Assembly (NCBI GenBank): GCA_020247085.1
Contig: JADCJJ010000045.1
Span: forward strand, 1 to 42,475
Length of the DNA: 42,475 nucleotides
Source: Myxococcaceae bacterium
Lineage (GTDB): Bacteria > Myxococcota > Myxococcia > Myxococcales > Myxococcaceae
Direction: 5' to 3'
Shown here piece by piece: positions 9,674 through 17,124 of the stretch; within the stretch, counting starts at the first letter, position 1; each line of letters opens with the position of its first letter. A model generated the notes under the pieces. That model searched no databases. It saw nothing but the letters and a program-made list of their open reading frames with translations, and was not told where the DNA came from. Both the position numbers and the translations under genes were made by a program.

Positions 9674-10599
9674 ACGACATGACCTTCGACCTCTCGCCGT
9701 ACCGCTCGCTCTACCCGTGGCAGGGCCGCTTCTTCGACGTCGGGGGCGGCGTGCGCATGCACTACCTCGACGAGGGGCAGGGCGAGACGCTGGTGATGCT
9801 GCACGGCAACCCGACGTGGAGCTTCTACTGGCGCCACCTCGTCAGCGCCTTCTCCGGGCAGTGCCGGGTGATCGTGCCCGATCACGTCGGCTGCGGCCTG
9901 TCGGACAAGCCGGGTGACGACGCATACCCGTACGTGCTCGAGCGCCGCGTGGCCGATCTCGACGCGCTGCTGTCGTCGCTTGGCCTCAAGCAGAACGTGA
10001 CGCTCGTGGTGCACGACTGGGGCGGCATGATCGGGCTCGCCTGGGCCACGAAGAACCCCGGGGTGGTCAAGCGCTTCGTGGTGCTGAACACCGCGGGCTT
10101 CGGGCTGCCGCCGGGGCGCAAGCTGCCGTGGCAGATCGGCGTGGTGCGCTACGCGCCGTTCTTCCCCGTGCCGGTGCGGGCCTTCAACGCCTTCTCGCGC
10201 GGCGCGAACCTGCTGTGCTCGACGAGGCCCGGCCGCATGACGCCGCTGGTGAAGCAGGCCTACCTCGCCCCGTACGACTCGTGGTCGCACCGCATCGCCG
10301 TGCAGCGGTTCGTCGAGGACATTCCGCTGGCGCCGGGGGATCGATCCTGGCCCCTGGTGCAGGAGGTCTCGGACAAGCTCGACGCGCTCCGCCAGACGCC
10401 GATGCTGATCTGCTGGGGGCGGAAAGACTTCGTCTTCGACGACGCGTTCCTCGCCGAGTGGCGGCGGCGGCTGCCCGAGGCCGAGGTGCACGTCTTCGAG
10501 GACGCCGGGCACTACGTGCTCGAGGACGCGCACGACGAGATCGTTCCCTTGATGAAGCGCTTCCTCTCCGCGCACCCGCTCGGCGCGGTGGCGTCATGA
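9670..10599 (+). CDS. oleB: OleB, alpha/beta-hydrolase, beta-lactone decarboxylase
   Basis: A 309-residue alpha/beta hydrolase of the haloalkane-dehalogenase-like group. The nucleophile elbow is HDWGG with Asp116 as nucleophile, and the late histidine is in EDAGHYVLED (H281). The LHGNPTWSFYWRHL stretch near residue 60 carries the HGNP oxyanion-hole motif of this family. In the Ole pathway OleB decarboxylates the cis-beta-lactone made by OleC to a cis-alkene and CO2. A dehalogenase-like role cannot be excluded from motifs alone, but placement between oleA and oleC with 4-nt overlaps on both sides makes OleB the strong call. The start is GTG, coupled to the oleA stop. Confidence 0.9.
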   Translation: MNDMTFDLSPYRSLYPWQGRFFDVGGGVRMHYLDEGQGETLVMLHGNPTWSFYWRHLVSAFSGQCRVIVPDHVGCGLSDKPGDDAYPYVLERRVADLDALLSSLGLKQNVTLVVHDWGGMIGLAWATKNPGVVKRFVVLNTAGFGLPPGRKLPWQIGVVRYAPFFPVPVRAFNAFSRGANLLCSTRPGRMTPLVKQAYLAPYDSWSHRIAVQRFVEDIPLAPGDRSWPLVQEVSDKLDALRQTPMLICWGRKDFVFDDAFLAEWRRRLPEAEVHVFEDAGHYVLEDAHDEIVPLMKRFLSAHPLGAVAS

Positions 10600-12257
10600 G
10601 CGCGGCGGCGCTCCCGAAGACGAGCGCCAACATCGCCTCGCACCTCCCGGCGATGGCGCGGCTCGACCCGTCGCGCGCGGCCATCATCTCGCCCGACGGT
10701 CGCGGCGGCTGGCGCACGATGAGCTTCGGCGAGCTCGACGCCGCGAGCGATCGCATCGCGCACGGGCTGGCGGCCATCGGCGTGACGCGGGGCCGGCGCG
10801 CGGTGCTGCTGGTGCCGCCGGGGCCCGACTTCTTTCCGCTCGTCTTCGGCATCTTCAAGACCGGCGCCGTGATGGTGGCCATCGACCCGGGCATCGGCCG
10901 CGCGGCGCTCCTGCAGTGCCTCGGCGAGGTGCGCCCCGAGGCGTTCATCGGCATCCCGGCGGCGCACGTGGCGCGGGTGCTGTTCCCGAAGCCCTTCCGC
11001 ACCGTCACGGCGAGCGTCACCGTCGGCCGCCGGCTGCTGTGGGGCGGGCACACGCTCGACGAGGTGAAGCGCCTGGGCCGCGACGGACCCTTTCCGATGG
11101 TGGAGCCTTCGCCGAACGAGACGGCGGCCATTCTCTTCACGTCGGGCTCGACGGGCATCCCCAAGGGGGTCGTGTACTCGCACGAGATCTTCGACGCCCA
11201 GGTGCGGATGATTCGCGAGACGTACGGCATCGCGCCCGGCGAGGTCGACCTGCCCACGTTCCCGCTCTTCGCCCTGTTCGACCCGGCGCTGGGCGTGACG
11301 GCGGTCCTGCCCGAGATGGATTTCCGGTTCCCCGGCCGGGCCGACCCGGCGAAGCTCGTCGAGGCGCTCACCACGCACGGGTGCACGACGATGTTCGGGT
11401 CGCCGGCGCTCGTCGACAACCTCGGGCGCTACGGCGAGGCGAAGGGCGTCACGCTGCCGAAGCTCAGGCGCGTGCTGTCGGCGGGGGCGCCGGTGCGCGT
11501 CGACGTGATGAGGCGCATGGCGGCGATGCTGTCCCCCGACGCGCAGGTCTTCACCCCGTTTGGCGCGACCGAGGCCCTGCCGGTGGCGAGCATCGGCAGC
11601 CGCGAGGTGCTTGGCGAGACGGGGGCGCAGGCGATGCAGGGCCGGGGTGTCTGCGTCGGCCGGCCGCACCCGGCGATGACGGTGCGCATCATTCGCATCA
11701 CCGACGCGCCGATTCCGGCCTGGTCGCCATCGCTCGAGGTGCCGGCGGGCACCATCGGCGAGATCACCGTCGCCGGCCCCGTCGTGACGCGCGAGTACTG
11801 GGCGCGACCGGAGCAGACGAAGGCGGCGAAGATCGTCGACGGCGAGCGCGTCGTCCACCGCATGGGCGACGTCGGCTCCCTCGACGCCGATGGCCGCCTG
11901 TGGATGTGCGGGCGCAAGAGCCACCGTGTGGAGACGGCGCAGGGGCCGCTGTTCAGCACGCCGGTCGAAGAGGTGCTCAACGCCCACCCGCAGGTGCGGC
12001 GCTCGGCGCTGGTGGGGGTGGGGCCGCCGGGGGCGCAGGTCCCGGTGGTGCTGCTCGAGCGGGAGCCCGGGGCGGCGCTCGCCGACGGGCCGCTGACCGC
12101 CGAGGTGAAGGCGCTGGCGCAGCAGCACGAGAGCACCCGGGGCGTGCGTCACGTGCACGTGTACCCGGGTGAGTTCCCGGTCGACCGGCGCCACAACGCG
12201 AAGATCGAGCGCGAGAAGCTGGCCCTCTGGGCAACCGGAAGGGGGCTGGGCCGATGA
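10596..12257 (+). CDS. oleC: OleC, AMP-forming beta-lactone synthetase
   Basis: A 553-residue ANL-superfamily adenylating enzyme. The phosphate-binding loop FTSGSTGIPKG lies near residue 181. A TPFGATEALP stretch corresponds to the ATE motif, GDVGSLDADGRLWMCGR to the A7/A8 hinge, and a C-terminal NAKIEREK supplies the conserved Lys near residue 535. In the Ole pathway OleC uses ATP to close a 2-alkyl-3-hydroxy acid to a cis-beta-lactone. The ATG start overlaps the oleB stop (ATGA) and the stop overlaps the oleD start, so expression is tightly coupled. An ordinary fatty-acyl-CoA ligase would look similar; the context decides. OleB, OleC and OleD are known to assemble into large complexes in other bacteria. 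Confidence 0.92.
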   Translation: MSAAALPKTSANIASHLPAMARLDPSRAAIISPDGRGGWRTMSFGELDAASDRIAHGLAAIGVTRGRRAVLLVPPGPDFFPLVFGIFKTGAVMVAIDPGIGRAALLQCLGEVRPEAFIGIPAAHVARVLFPKPFRTVTASVTVGRRLLWGGHTLDEVKRLGRDGPFPMVEPSPNETAAILFTSGSTGIPKGVVYSHEIFDAQVRMIRETYGIAPGEVDLPTFPLFALFDPALGVTAVLPEMDFRFPGRADPAKLVEALTTHGCTTMFGSPALVDNLGRYGEAKGVTLPKLRRVLSAGAPVRVDVMRRMAAMLSPDAQVFTPFGATEALPVASIGSREVLGETGAQAMQGRGVCVGRPHPAMTVRIIRITDAPIPAWSPSLEVPAGTIGEITVAGPVVTREYWARPEQTKAAKIVDGERVVHRMGDVGSLDADGRLWMCGRKSHRVETAQGPLFSTPVEEVLNAHPQVRRSALVGVGPPGAQVPVVLLEREPGAALADGPLTAEVKALAQQHESTRGVRHVHVYPGEFPVDRRHNAKIEREKLALWATGRGLGR

Positions 12258-13246
12258 GGGCGATGGTGACCGGCGGCGGTGGCTTCCTCGGCAGCCACCT
12301 GGTGAAGGCGCTGCTGCGGCGCGGCGACACGGTGCGCGTGCTGGCCCGCGGCGACTACCCCGAGCTCCGGGCGCTCGGCGCCGAGACGCTCCGCGGAGAC
12401 ATCACCGACGCCGCGGCGACCGCGAGGGCCTGCGAGGGCATGGACGTCGTCTTTCACACCGCGGCGAAGGCCGGGGGCTGGGGCGACCCGAAGGCCTACG
12501 AGGCCATCAACGTCAGCGGGACCGACCACGTCATCGCCGGCTGCCGCGCCGCCAGAGTGCCGGTGCTGATTCACACCAGCTCGCCGAGCGTCGTGCACGG
12601 GCACGAAGACCTCGAGGGCGCGGACGAGTCGCTGCCCTACGCGAAGGACTTCACCGCGCACTACCCCCGCACGAAGGCGCTGTCGGAGCAGCGCGCGCTG
12701 GCCGCCTCGGACGCTTCGCTCGCGGTCATCGCCCTGCGGCCGCACTTCATCTGGGGCCCGGGCGATCGACACCTGCTGCCGCGCCTGGTCGCGCGCGCGA
12801 AGGCAGGGCGGCTGCGGCAGATCGGTCGCCGCGACCCGAAGTGCGACACCGTGTACATCGACAACTGCGTCGACGCGCACCTGCTGGCCGCCGACGCGCT
12901 GCGCCGGGGGGCTCCACTCGGCGGCAAGGTTTACTTCGTGAGCGACGACGCGCCGATCGGCGTGTGGACGATGGCGAACAAGATGCTCGCGAGCGCTGGC
13001 CTGGGCCCGGTGGGGCGCCCGATTCCCGCGAGCGTCGCGTACGGCGTCGGCGCCTGCCTGGAGCTCGTCTACGCGCTCTTCGGCGTCGAGCGCGAGCCGC
13101 TCATCACCCGCTTCGGCGCAAGCGAGCTGTCGTACGCGCAGTGGTTCGACATCGGCGCAGCGAAGCGCGACCTCGGGTACCACCCGAAGGTTTCGATCGA
13201 AGAGGGCCTCGCGCGCCTCGCGGCCTCGCTCTCGCCTTCGCGGTGA
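12254..13246 (+). CDS. oleD: OleD, NADPH-dependent 2-alkyl-3-oxoalkanoate reductase
   Basis: A 330-residue extended short-chain dehydrogenase of the 3-beta-HSD/epimerase type. The N-terminal Rossmann loop is TGGGGFLGSHL. The catalytic pair is Tyr137 and Lys141 (YPRTK), with an upstream HTSSPSVVHG serine. OleD reduces the unstable beta-keto acid from OleA to the beta-hydroxy acid used by OleC. The ATG lies in an ATGA overlap with the oleC stop. It is the last gene of the uninterrupted coupled run; a 138-nt gap follows before the second oleA-like gene. Confidence 0.91.
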   Translation: MRAMVTGGGGFLGSHLVKALLRRGDTVRVLARGDYPELRALGAETLRGDITDAAATARACEGMDVVFHTAAKAGGWGDPKAYEAINVSGTDHVIAGCRAARVPVLIHTSSPSVVHGHEDLEGADESLPYAKDFTAHYPRTKALSEQRALAASDASLAVIALRPHFIWGPGDRHLLPRLVARAKAGRLRQIGRRDPKCDTVYIDNCVDAHLLAADALRRGAPLGGKVYFVSDDAPIGVWTMANKMLASAGLGPVGRPIPASVAYGVGACLELVYALFGVEREPLITRFGASELSYAQWFDIGAAKRDLGYHPKVSIEEGLARLAASLSPSR

Positions 13247-13384
13247 CGCGGCCCTCGCGGCGCGCGGAGGCCGGCGCCTCGCGGTGGGTTGCGCGCGTGT
13301 GCAGCGGGTTGCACCTGCCTGCGCCCCCGCCGTCGGCGTCTCGCGGGGATGCCGGCTGGTACGCCCGGTGCTTCAGGGGTGTGC

Positions 13385-14413
13385 ATGCACACACACTGGA
13401 AGCACGTCAGGCTCGTTGGCTGGGCGCACGAGGTCCCGGGTAGAGAGGTCACCAGCGCGGCGCTCGAGGAGCGGCTGTGGCCCCTGCTCGAGCGGGCCGG
13501 CGTCGCGCGCGGCACCCTCGAGGCGAAGACGGGCGTTCGGGCCCGCCGCTGGTATGAGCCGTGCGTCGACCCCGAGGACGTGGCGGCGCGCGTGGCTTGT
13601 CGCGCCATCGAGCAGGCGAGGGTGCCCGGCCGCGAGGTGGGCCTCGTCATCAACGCCAGCATCGATCACCGGCTCTTCGAGCCCTCGGGCGCCCATGTCG
13701 TCGGTCAGGCGCTTGGGGTCGGGGCTGACGCCGCGCTGTTCGACGTACGCAACGCGTGCCTGGGGTTCGTCGACGCGCTGACCATCGCCGCGGAGCGGAT
13801 CGAGGCGGGGGCGGTCGAGGTCGCGGTCGTCGTCGCGGCCGAGGCCGGTGGCATGCGGCGGGCCATCGACGTGGCCATCGACTCGGCGCTGGCCCAGGGC
13901 GAGCTGACGCCCGAGCTGTGGGTGCCGCTGACGATGGGCTGCGGCGCGGTGGCCTGGGTGCTCGCGGCGGCGCGACGGGGTGCCGCCCACGCCTCGCTCG
14001 ACGCCTGCGTGACGCGGAACCAGACGGAGCACGGGGCGCTCTGCGTCGGGCGCATCGAGGACTCGGGCCGCCTGACGATTCGCGCCAACGGTCCGGGCAT
14101 TCTCCGCCAGGGCGTTCCCCTGATCGCCTCGACCTTCGCCGCAGCGCGCGAGCGTGGCGCCGCGCTCGGGCAGGCCTTCATGCACCAGGTGGGGAGCGCC
14201 CACCTCGCCGCCCTCGAGAAGCTGCTCGGGCACCGCATGCACCCGCGGAGCGCCACCTTCCGTGAGCTGGGAAACACCGGCCCCGTCGGTATGCCGCTCG
14301 CGGTGGCGCTGGCGGCCGACGCCGGGGCGCTCTCGCGTGGGCCGGTGACGCTGCTGGGCGCCGGGAGCGGGCTGTCGTCGGCAGTGCTGTCGCTCACCTG
14401 GGGTGTCTCGTGA
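13385..14413 (+). CDS. Second OleA-like thiolase (OleA paralogue)
   Basis: A 342-residue thiolase-fold protein with the same layout as the upstream OleA but clearly diverged. It keeps the OleA triad: Cys125 in RNACLGFVDA, His267 in MHQVGSAHLAA and Asn297 in LGNTGPVGM. The ATG at 13385 is preceded five bases upstream by AGGGG; an in-frame GTG two codons earlier is less well placed. It follows oleD after 138 nt with no visible gene, so it could be co-transcribed or have its own promoter. Its stop overlaps the next gene (GTGA). Known precedents for two OleA-like subunits are LstA/LstB in lipstatin and NltA/NltB in nocardiolactone synthesis. It may therefore pair with OleA, or condense a different chain pair. 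Unlike those cases, an intact OleB is encoded here. Confidence 0.85.
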   Translation: MHTHWKHVRLVGWAHEVPGREVTSAALEERLWPLLERAGVARGTLEAKTGVRARRWYEPCVDPEDVAARVACRAIEQARVPGREVGLVINASIDHRLFEPSGAHVVGQALGVGADAALFDVRNACLGFVDALTIAAERIEAGAVEVAVVVAAEAGGMRRAIDVAIDSALAQGELTPELWVPLTMGCGAVAWVLAAARRGAAHASLDACVTRNQTEHGALCVGRIEDSGRLTIRANGPGILRQGVPLIASTFAAARERGAALGQAFMHQVGSAHLAALEKLLGHRMHPRSATFRELGNTGPVGMPLAVALAADAGALSRGPVTLLGAGSGLSSAVLSLTWGVS

Positions 14414-15483
14414 AGGCCGTCGTCACCGGGGCCACCGGCTTCGTGGGGGGCGCGCTCACGCGGCGGCTGCTCGCCGAGGGCTGGCAGGTGGTGGCCTTGA
14501 CCCGGCGCGCCACGGGCCTCCCCAGCGGGACCACCCACGTCGCCTGGAGCCTGGGCGCCGTCGTACCAGGGGGCGCGCTCGAGGGTGCCGATGTCGTCTT
14601 CCACGTCGCGGCGCGGGTGGGGGACTGGGGCCGCCCCGCGGACTTCGAGCGGGAGAACGTCGGCGCGACGGCGGCGCTGCTCGAGGCCAGCGAGCGCGCG
14701 CGCGTCGGGGCCTTCGTCTTCACCAGTTCGCCGTCGGGCTTCCTGGGCGACGCCGACGTGGTGGCTGCCGACGAGTCGCTCGAGCCGCCGGCCCGGGCGT
14801 TGAGCGCCTATGGCGCCTCGAAGGCCCGCGCAGACGCCCTGGTGCGCGCGCACCGCGGCGTCACCCGCACGGTGGTGCTGCGGCCGCACGCCGTCCTCGG
14901 GCCCGGAGAGCGGCACCTCGAGCGGCTCGTGCGCTGGTTCGTTCGCTTCGGCGTGGTGCCCCGCATCGGCGACGGCGCGCCCGAGCTCTCGGTCACCTCG
15001 CTCGAGACGTGCGTCGAGGCCCACCTGCGCGCGGCCGAGCGCTCACTCGGAGGCCTGCCCTCGGGCCGCGCCTACTTCGTGGCCGACACTCCGGCGCTCG
15101 GGCTGCACGCGCTCCTGTCGGCCGAGGTCACCCGGCGCCGCGGGCGGCCACCGCGGAGCATCACCCTGCGCCGCGACGCGCTACAGGCGTTGGCGCGCCT
15201 GGCCGAGTGGTTCCACGCGCCGATGCCTTGGTGGCCGCCCGTCATCAACCGCTACCGGGTCGCGATGCTGTCGCGGTCGCACTCGTTCTGCGTCGAACGC
15301 ATGGTGAACGAACTCGGCGTTCAGCCGCGGGACGCCAGGGCGTGGCTCTCAGTGGAGCTGCCGTCAGTCGACGCGCGGCGAGCACGGACCAGCGCAACCA
15401 CGCTGCCTCCATCGAGCGGCAGCACCTCGGCCTCGACGTCGAAGCGGGGGTCTGCCGGCTCGAGGAACATCGTCACCGCGTAG
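14410..15483 (+). CDS. Second OleD-like NAD(P)-dependent reductase
   Basis: A 357-residue extended SDR related to OleD. It shows a Rossmann loop TGATGFVGG at the N-terminus, an FTSSPSGFLGD serine segment, and Tyr134/Lys138 in AYGASKA. The start is GTG, overlapping the stop of the OleA paralogue by 4 nt, so the two are made together. The core ends near residue 310. The remaining Ser/Thr/Ala-rich tail runs 163 nt into the opposite-strand PPTase gene because no earlier stop exists, and may be unstructured. It probably reduces the product of its partner OleA paralogue, or a related 3-oxo acid; the exact substrate is not readable from sequence. Confidence 0.8.
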   Translation: MKAVVTGATGFVGGALTRRLLAEGWQVVALTRRATGLPSGTTHVAWSLGAVVPGGALEGADVVFHVAARVGDWGRPADFERENVGATAALLEASERARVGAFVFTSSPSGFLGDADVVAADESLEPPARALSAYGASKARADALVRAHRGVTRTVVLRPHAVLGPGERHLERLVRWFVRFGVVPRIGDGAPELSVTSLETCVEAHLRAAERSLGGLPSGRAYFVADTPALGLHALLSAEVTRRRGRPPRSITLRRDALQALARLAEWFHAPMPWWPPVINRYRVAMLSRSHSFCVERMVNELGVQPRDARAWLSVELPSVDARRARTSATTLPPSSGSTSASTSKRGSAGSRNIVTA

Positions 15484-16178
15484 CCCGAGGCGCCGTAGCG
15501 GTCGACGCGCGCCGCCTGAAAGCCGAAGAACCGGCCGAGGTCGGGCGCGATGGCTTTGTAGACGGCCTCCTTCACGGCGAAGCGCACCATCACGTCGGGC
15601 CAGCGCTCGGCCTGGGGGAGCGCCTCGACCAGGGCGAGCTCTTCGGGGCGGCACACGCGGCTGGCGATGCTCGAGCGATCGCGGGCGCCGCCCTCGAGGT
15701 CGACGCCGAGGCTCCCCTCTCCGCGCTTGCCCACGAGGGCGACGGCGAGGGGCTCTTTGTGCGACAGCGAGACCGAACAGCCCGCGGGGGCGATGGGGGC
15801 TCCCGCGGCGTCGGTGACGAGCGCGTGGCCGGCGACGTCGAGCCCCGCCGCCCGGGCCGCGGCGCGAAAGGCGAGCCGGCCCCCGACGAGCTCGATCTGC
15901 CGCCGCCCTCGCTCTGCCCGTGCCAGCTGTCGCTCGCGCGGGTGCAAGCCGGCGAGCGCCTCGTCCGGCACCGGGGCGAGGCCTGACGGTAACGTCACCC
16001 CGGCCAGCACGCCGAAGCGCGTCGTCTGCACCCACGCCGTCCGGAAGGGCTCGGTCACCGGTTCGTCAGCGTAGCTGCCCGGCGGCGCCGGGTGGTGCGC
16101 GAGAAATAGGGGGACTCCGTGCGCCGCTTCGCTAGGGTGTTCCTGCGTGCTCGTCACCGACGAGCCTGGCGTACGCAT
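15321..16178 (-). CDS. 4'-phosphopantetheinyl transferase (Sfp/EntD type), probable PfaE equivalent
   Basis: A 285-residue transferase with the hallmark motifs in order: SVSLSHKEPLAVA, LGVDLEGG (Mg-binding Asp and Glu) and RFAVKEAVYKAI (the KEA motif with a downstream Lys). Such enzymes move 4'-phosphopantetheine from CoA to a conserved Ser of carrier proteins. Encoded beside the PfaA/PfaC-like genes, it is the natural activator of the ACP repeats expected upstream, as PfaE is in marine PUFA clusters; that is inference. The ATG at 16178 lies only 17 nt from the divergent ATPase start. An alternative GTG at 16157 would shorten it by seven residues. Its last ~54 codons are antisense to the oleD-like gene. 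Confidence 0.86.
   Translation of the reverse strand: MRTPGSSVTSTQEHPSEAAHGVPLFLAHHPAPPGSYADEPVTEPFRTAWVQTTRFGVLAGVTLPSGLAPVPDEALAGLHPRERQLARAERGRRQIELVGGRLAFRAAARAAGLDVAGHALVTDAAGAPIAPAGCSVSLSHKEPLAVALVGKRGEGSLGVDLEGGARDRSSIASRVCRPEELALVEALPQAERWPDVMVRFAVKEAVYKAIAPDLGRFFGFQAARVDRYGASGYAVTMFLEPADPRFDVEAEVLPLDGGSVVALVRARRASTDGSSTESHALASRG
16149..16165. repeat. Short palindrome near the PPTase/ATPase divergent starts
   Basis: A perfect 7-bp inverted repeat (GCTCGTC / GACGAGC) with a 3-nt spacer. It lies inside the first codons of the PPTase if the ATG at 16178 is used, or largely upstream if the GTG at 16157 is used. It could be an operator for the divergent pair, but arms this short occur by chance in GC-rich DNA. 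Confidence 0.2.
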
Positions 16179-16195
16179 CGAGGCACCGAGGTCGA

Positions 16196-17122
16196 GTGGA
16201 CGAGCTGGTCAACAAGCGGGTCGTTCTCATCACGGGCAAGGGCGGCGTCGGCCGCTCGGTCATGACGGCCGCGCTCGCGAAGGTGGCGGCGGGGCGCGGC
16301 AGACGGGTGCTGGTGACCGAGATCGCCGAAGAGGGCGACGACTATTCTCCGCTCGCCCGGCACTGGGGCCGGGAGCGGCTGCCGCGGCTGCCTGAGCCCC
16401 TCGAGCTGAACGTGCAGGGCTGCGCGCTGCTGGCCCGCACCGGTCAGGAGCTGTTCCTCAAGTCGGTGCTGCGCTCGGCCACGCTCGCCCGGGCGGCCAT
16501 CAGCAGCGACGCGCTCCGGCGGTTGTTGTCGGCCGGGCCATCGTTTCGCGAGATGGGGGTCTTCTTCCAGCTCCTGACGGCGCTGCGCGACCAGACGGGC
16601 GGGGGCCCGACGCACCAGCTGATCCTCATCGACATGCCGGCCACCGGGCACACGCTGTCGCTGACCGGTCTTCCGGAGCTGCTGCTGCGGCTCGTGCCCG
16701 GCGGCCCCATCGCCGCGGCCCTGAAGGAGGGCCAGCGCTACCTGAACGATCCGGCGCTCGCCGCCGCGTGGGTCGTGACGCTCCCCGAGACGCTGCCGGT
16801 GAGCGAGTGCCTCGAGCTGATCGACGGGCTCGGCAAGACGAAGATGCCGGTGGGCGGCGTGGTGGTGAACCGCATGCCGGCAGACCCCTTCACCGCCGCT
16901 GAGCGCGAGGCGCTGACGCCGCTGGTCGAGCAGTACGCGTGGCTGGGCCGGGAGCTCTTCCGCAAGCCGCTGGTGGCGCACCGCGAGCTGGCGCGCCTGC
17001 GCAGCCATACCCGCCTGCCCGTCTTCGTCACGCCCGAGCTGCCGCACGACGGGTTGATCCCCGCGCTGGCGAAGCTGCTGGACGGGGCGTCGCCGATGCC
17101 GCTCGTCACCGGAGGGGCCTGA
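16196..17122 (+). CDS. ArsA/Get3-family ATPase, subunit 1, with altered P-loop (GKGGVGRS)
   Basis: A 308-residue ArsA-type ATPase starting at GTG. Family marks are the deviant Walker A at residues 14-21, LILIDMPATGHTLSL (switch II, compare the TAPTGH motif of Get3) and VVVNRMPADP in the nucleotide-base region. The signature Lys (K15) is present, but the P-loop Lys is Arg20 (codon CGC, 16253-16255). Its own ATP site is therefore predicted to be weak or dead. No arsB, arsC or arsR lies nearby, so arsenite efflux is unlikely. A tandem ArsA-like pair of this sort is also known in Mycobacterium tuberculosis (Rv3679-Rv3680); function there and here is uncertain. The next ATPase starts 2 nt after the stop. 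Confidence 0.85.
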   Translation: MDELVNKRVVLITGKGGVGRSVMTAALAKVAAGRGRRVLVTEIAEEGDDYSPLARHWGRERLPRLPEPLELNVQGCALLARTGQELFLKSVLRSATLARAAISSDALRRLLSAGPSFREMGVFFQLLTALRDQTGGGPTHQLILIDMPATGHTLSLTGLPELLLRLVPGGPIAAALKEGQRYLNDPALAAAWVVTLPETLPVSECLELIDGLGKTKMPVGGVVVNRMPADPFTAAEREALTPLVEQYAWLGRELFRKPLVAHRELARLRSHTRLPVFVTPELPHDGLIPALAKLLDGASPMPLVTGGA

Positions 17123-17124
17123 CG

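Noticed and set aside
13247-13384. Extra small gene in the gap between oleD and the second oleA-like gene
   Set aside because: In-frame sequence upstream of 13385 is Arg/Pro/Cys-rich with no conserved look; the AGGGG site supports the start at 13385.
8633-14413. Reading the two oleA-like genes as FabH (KAS III) of primary fatty acid synthesis
   Set aside because: No fabD/fabG/acpP neighbours; both are followed by OleD-type reductases and one by OleB and OleC.
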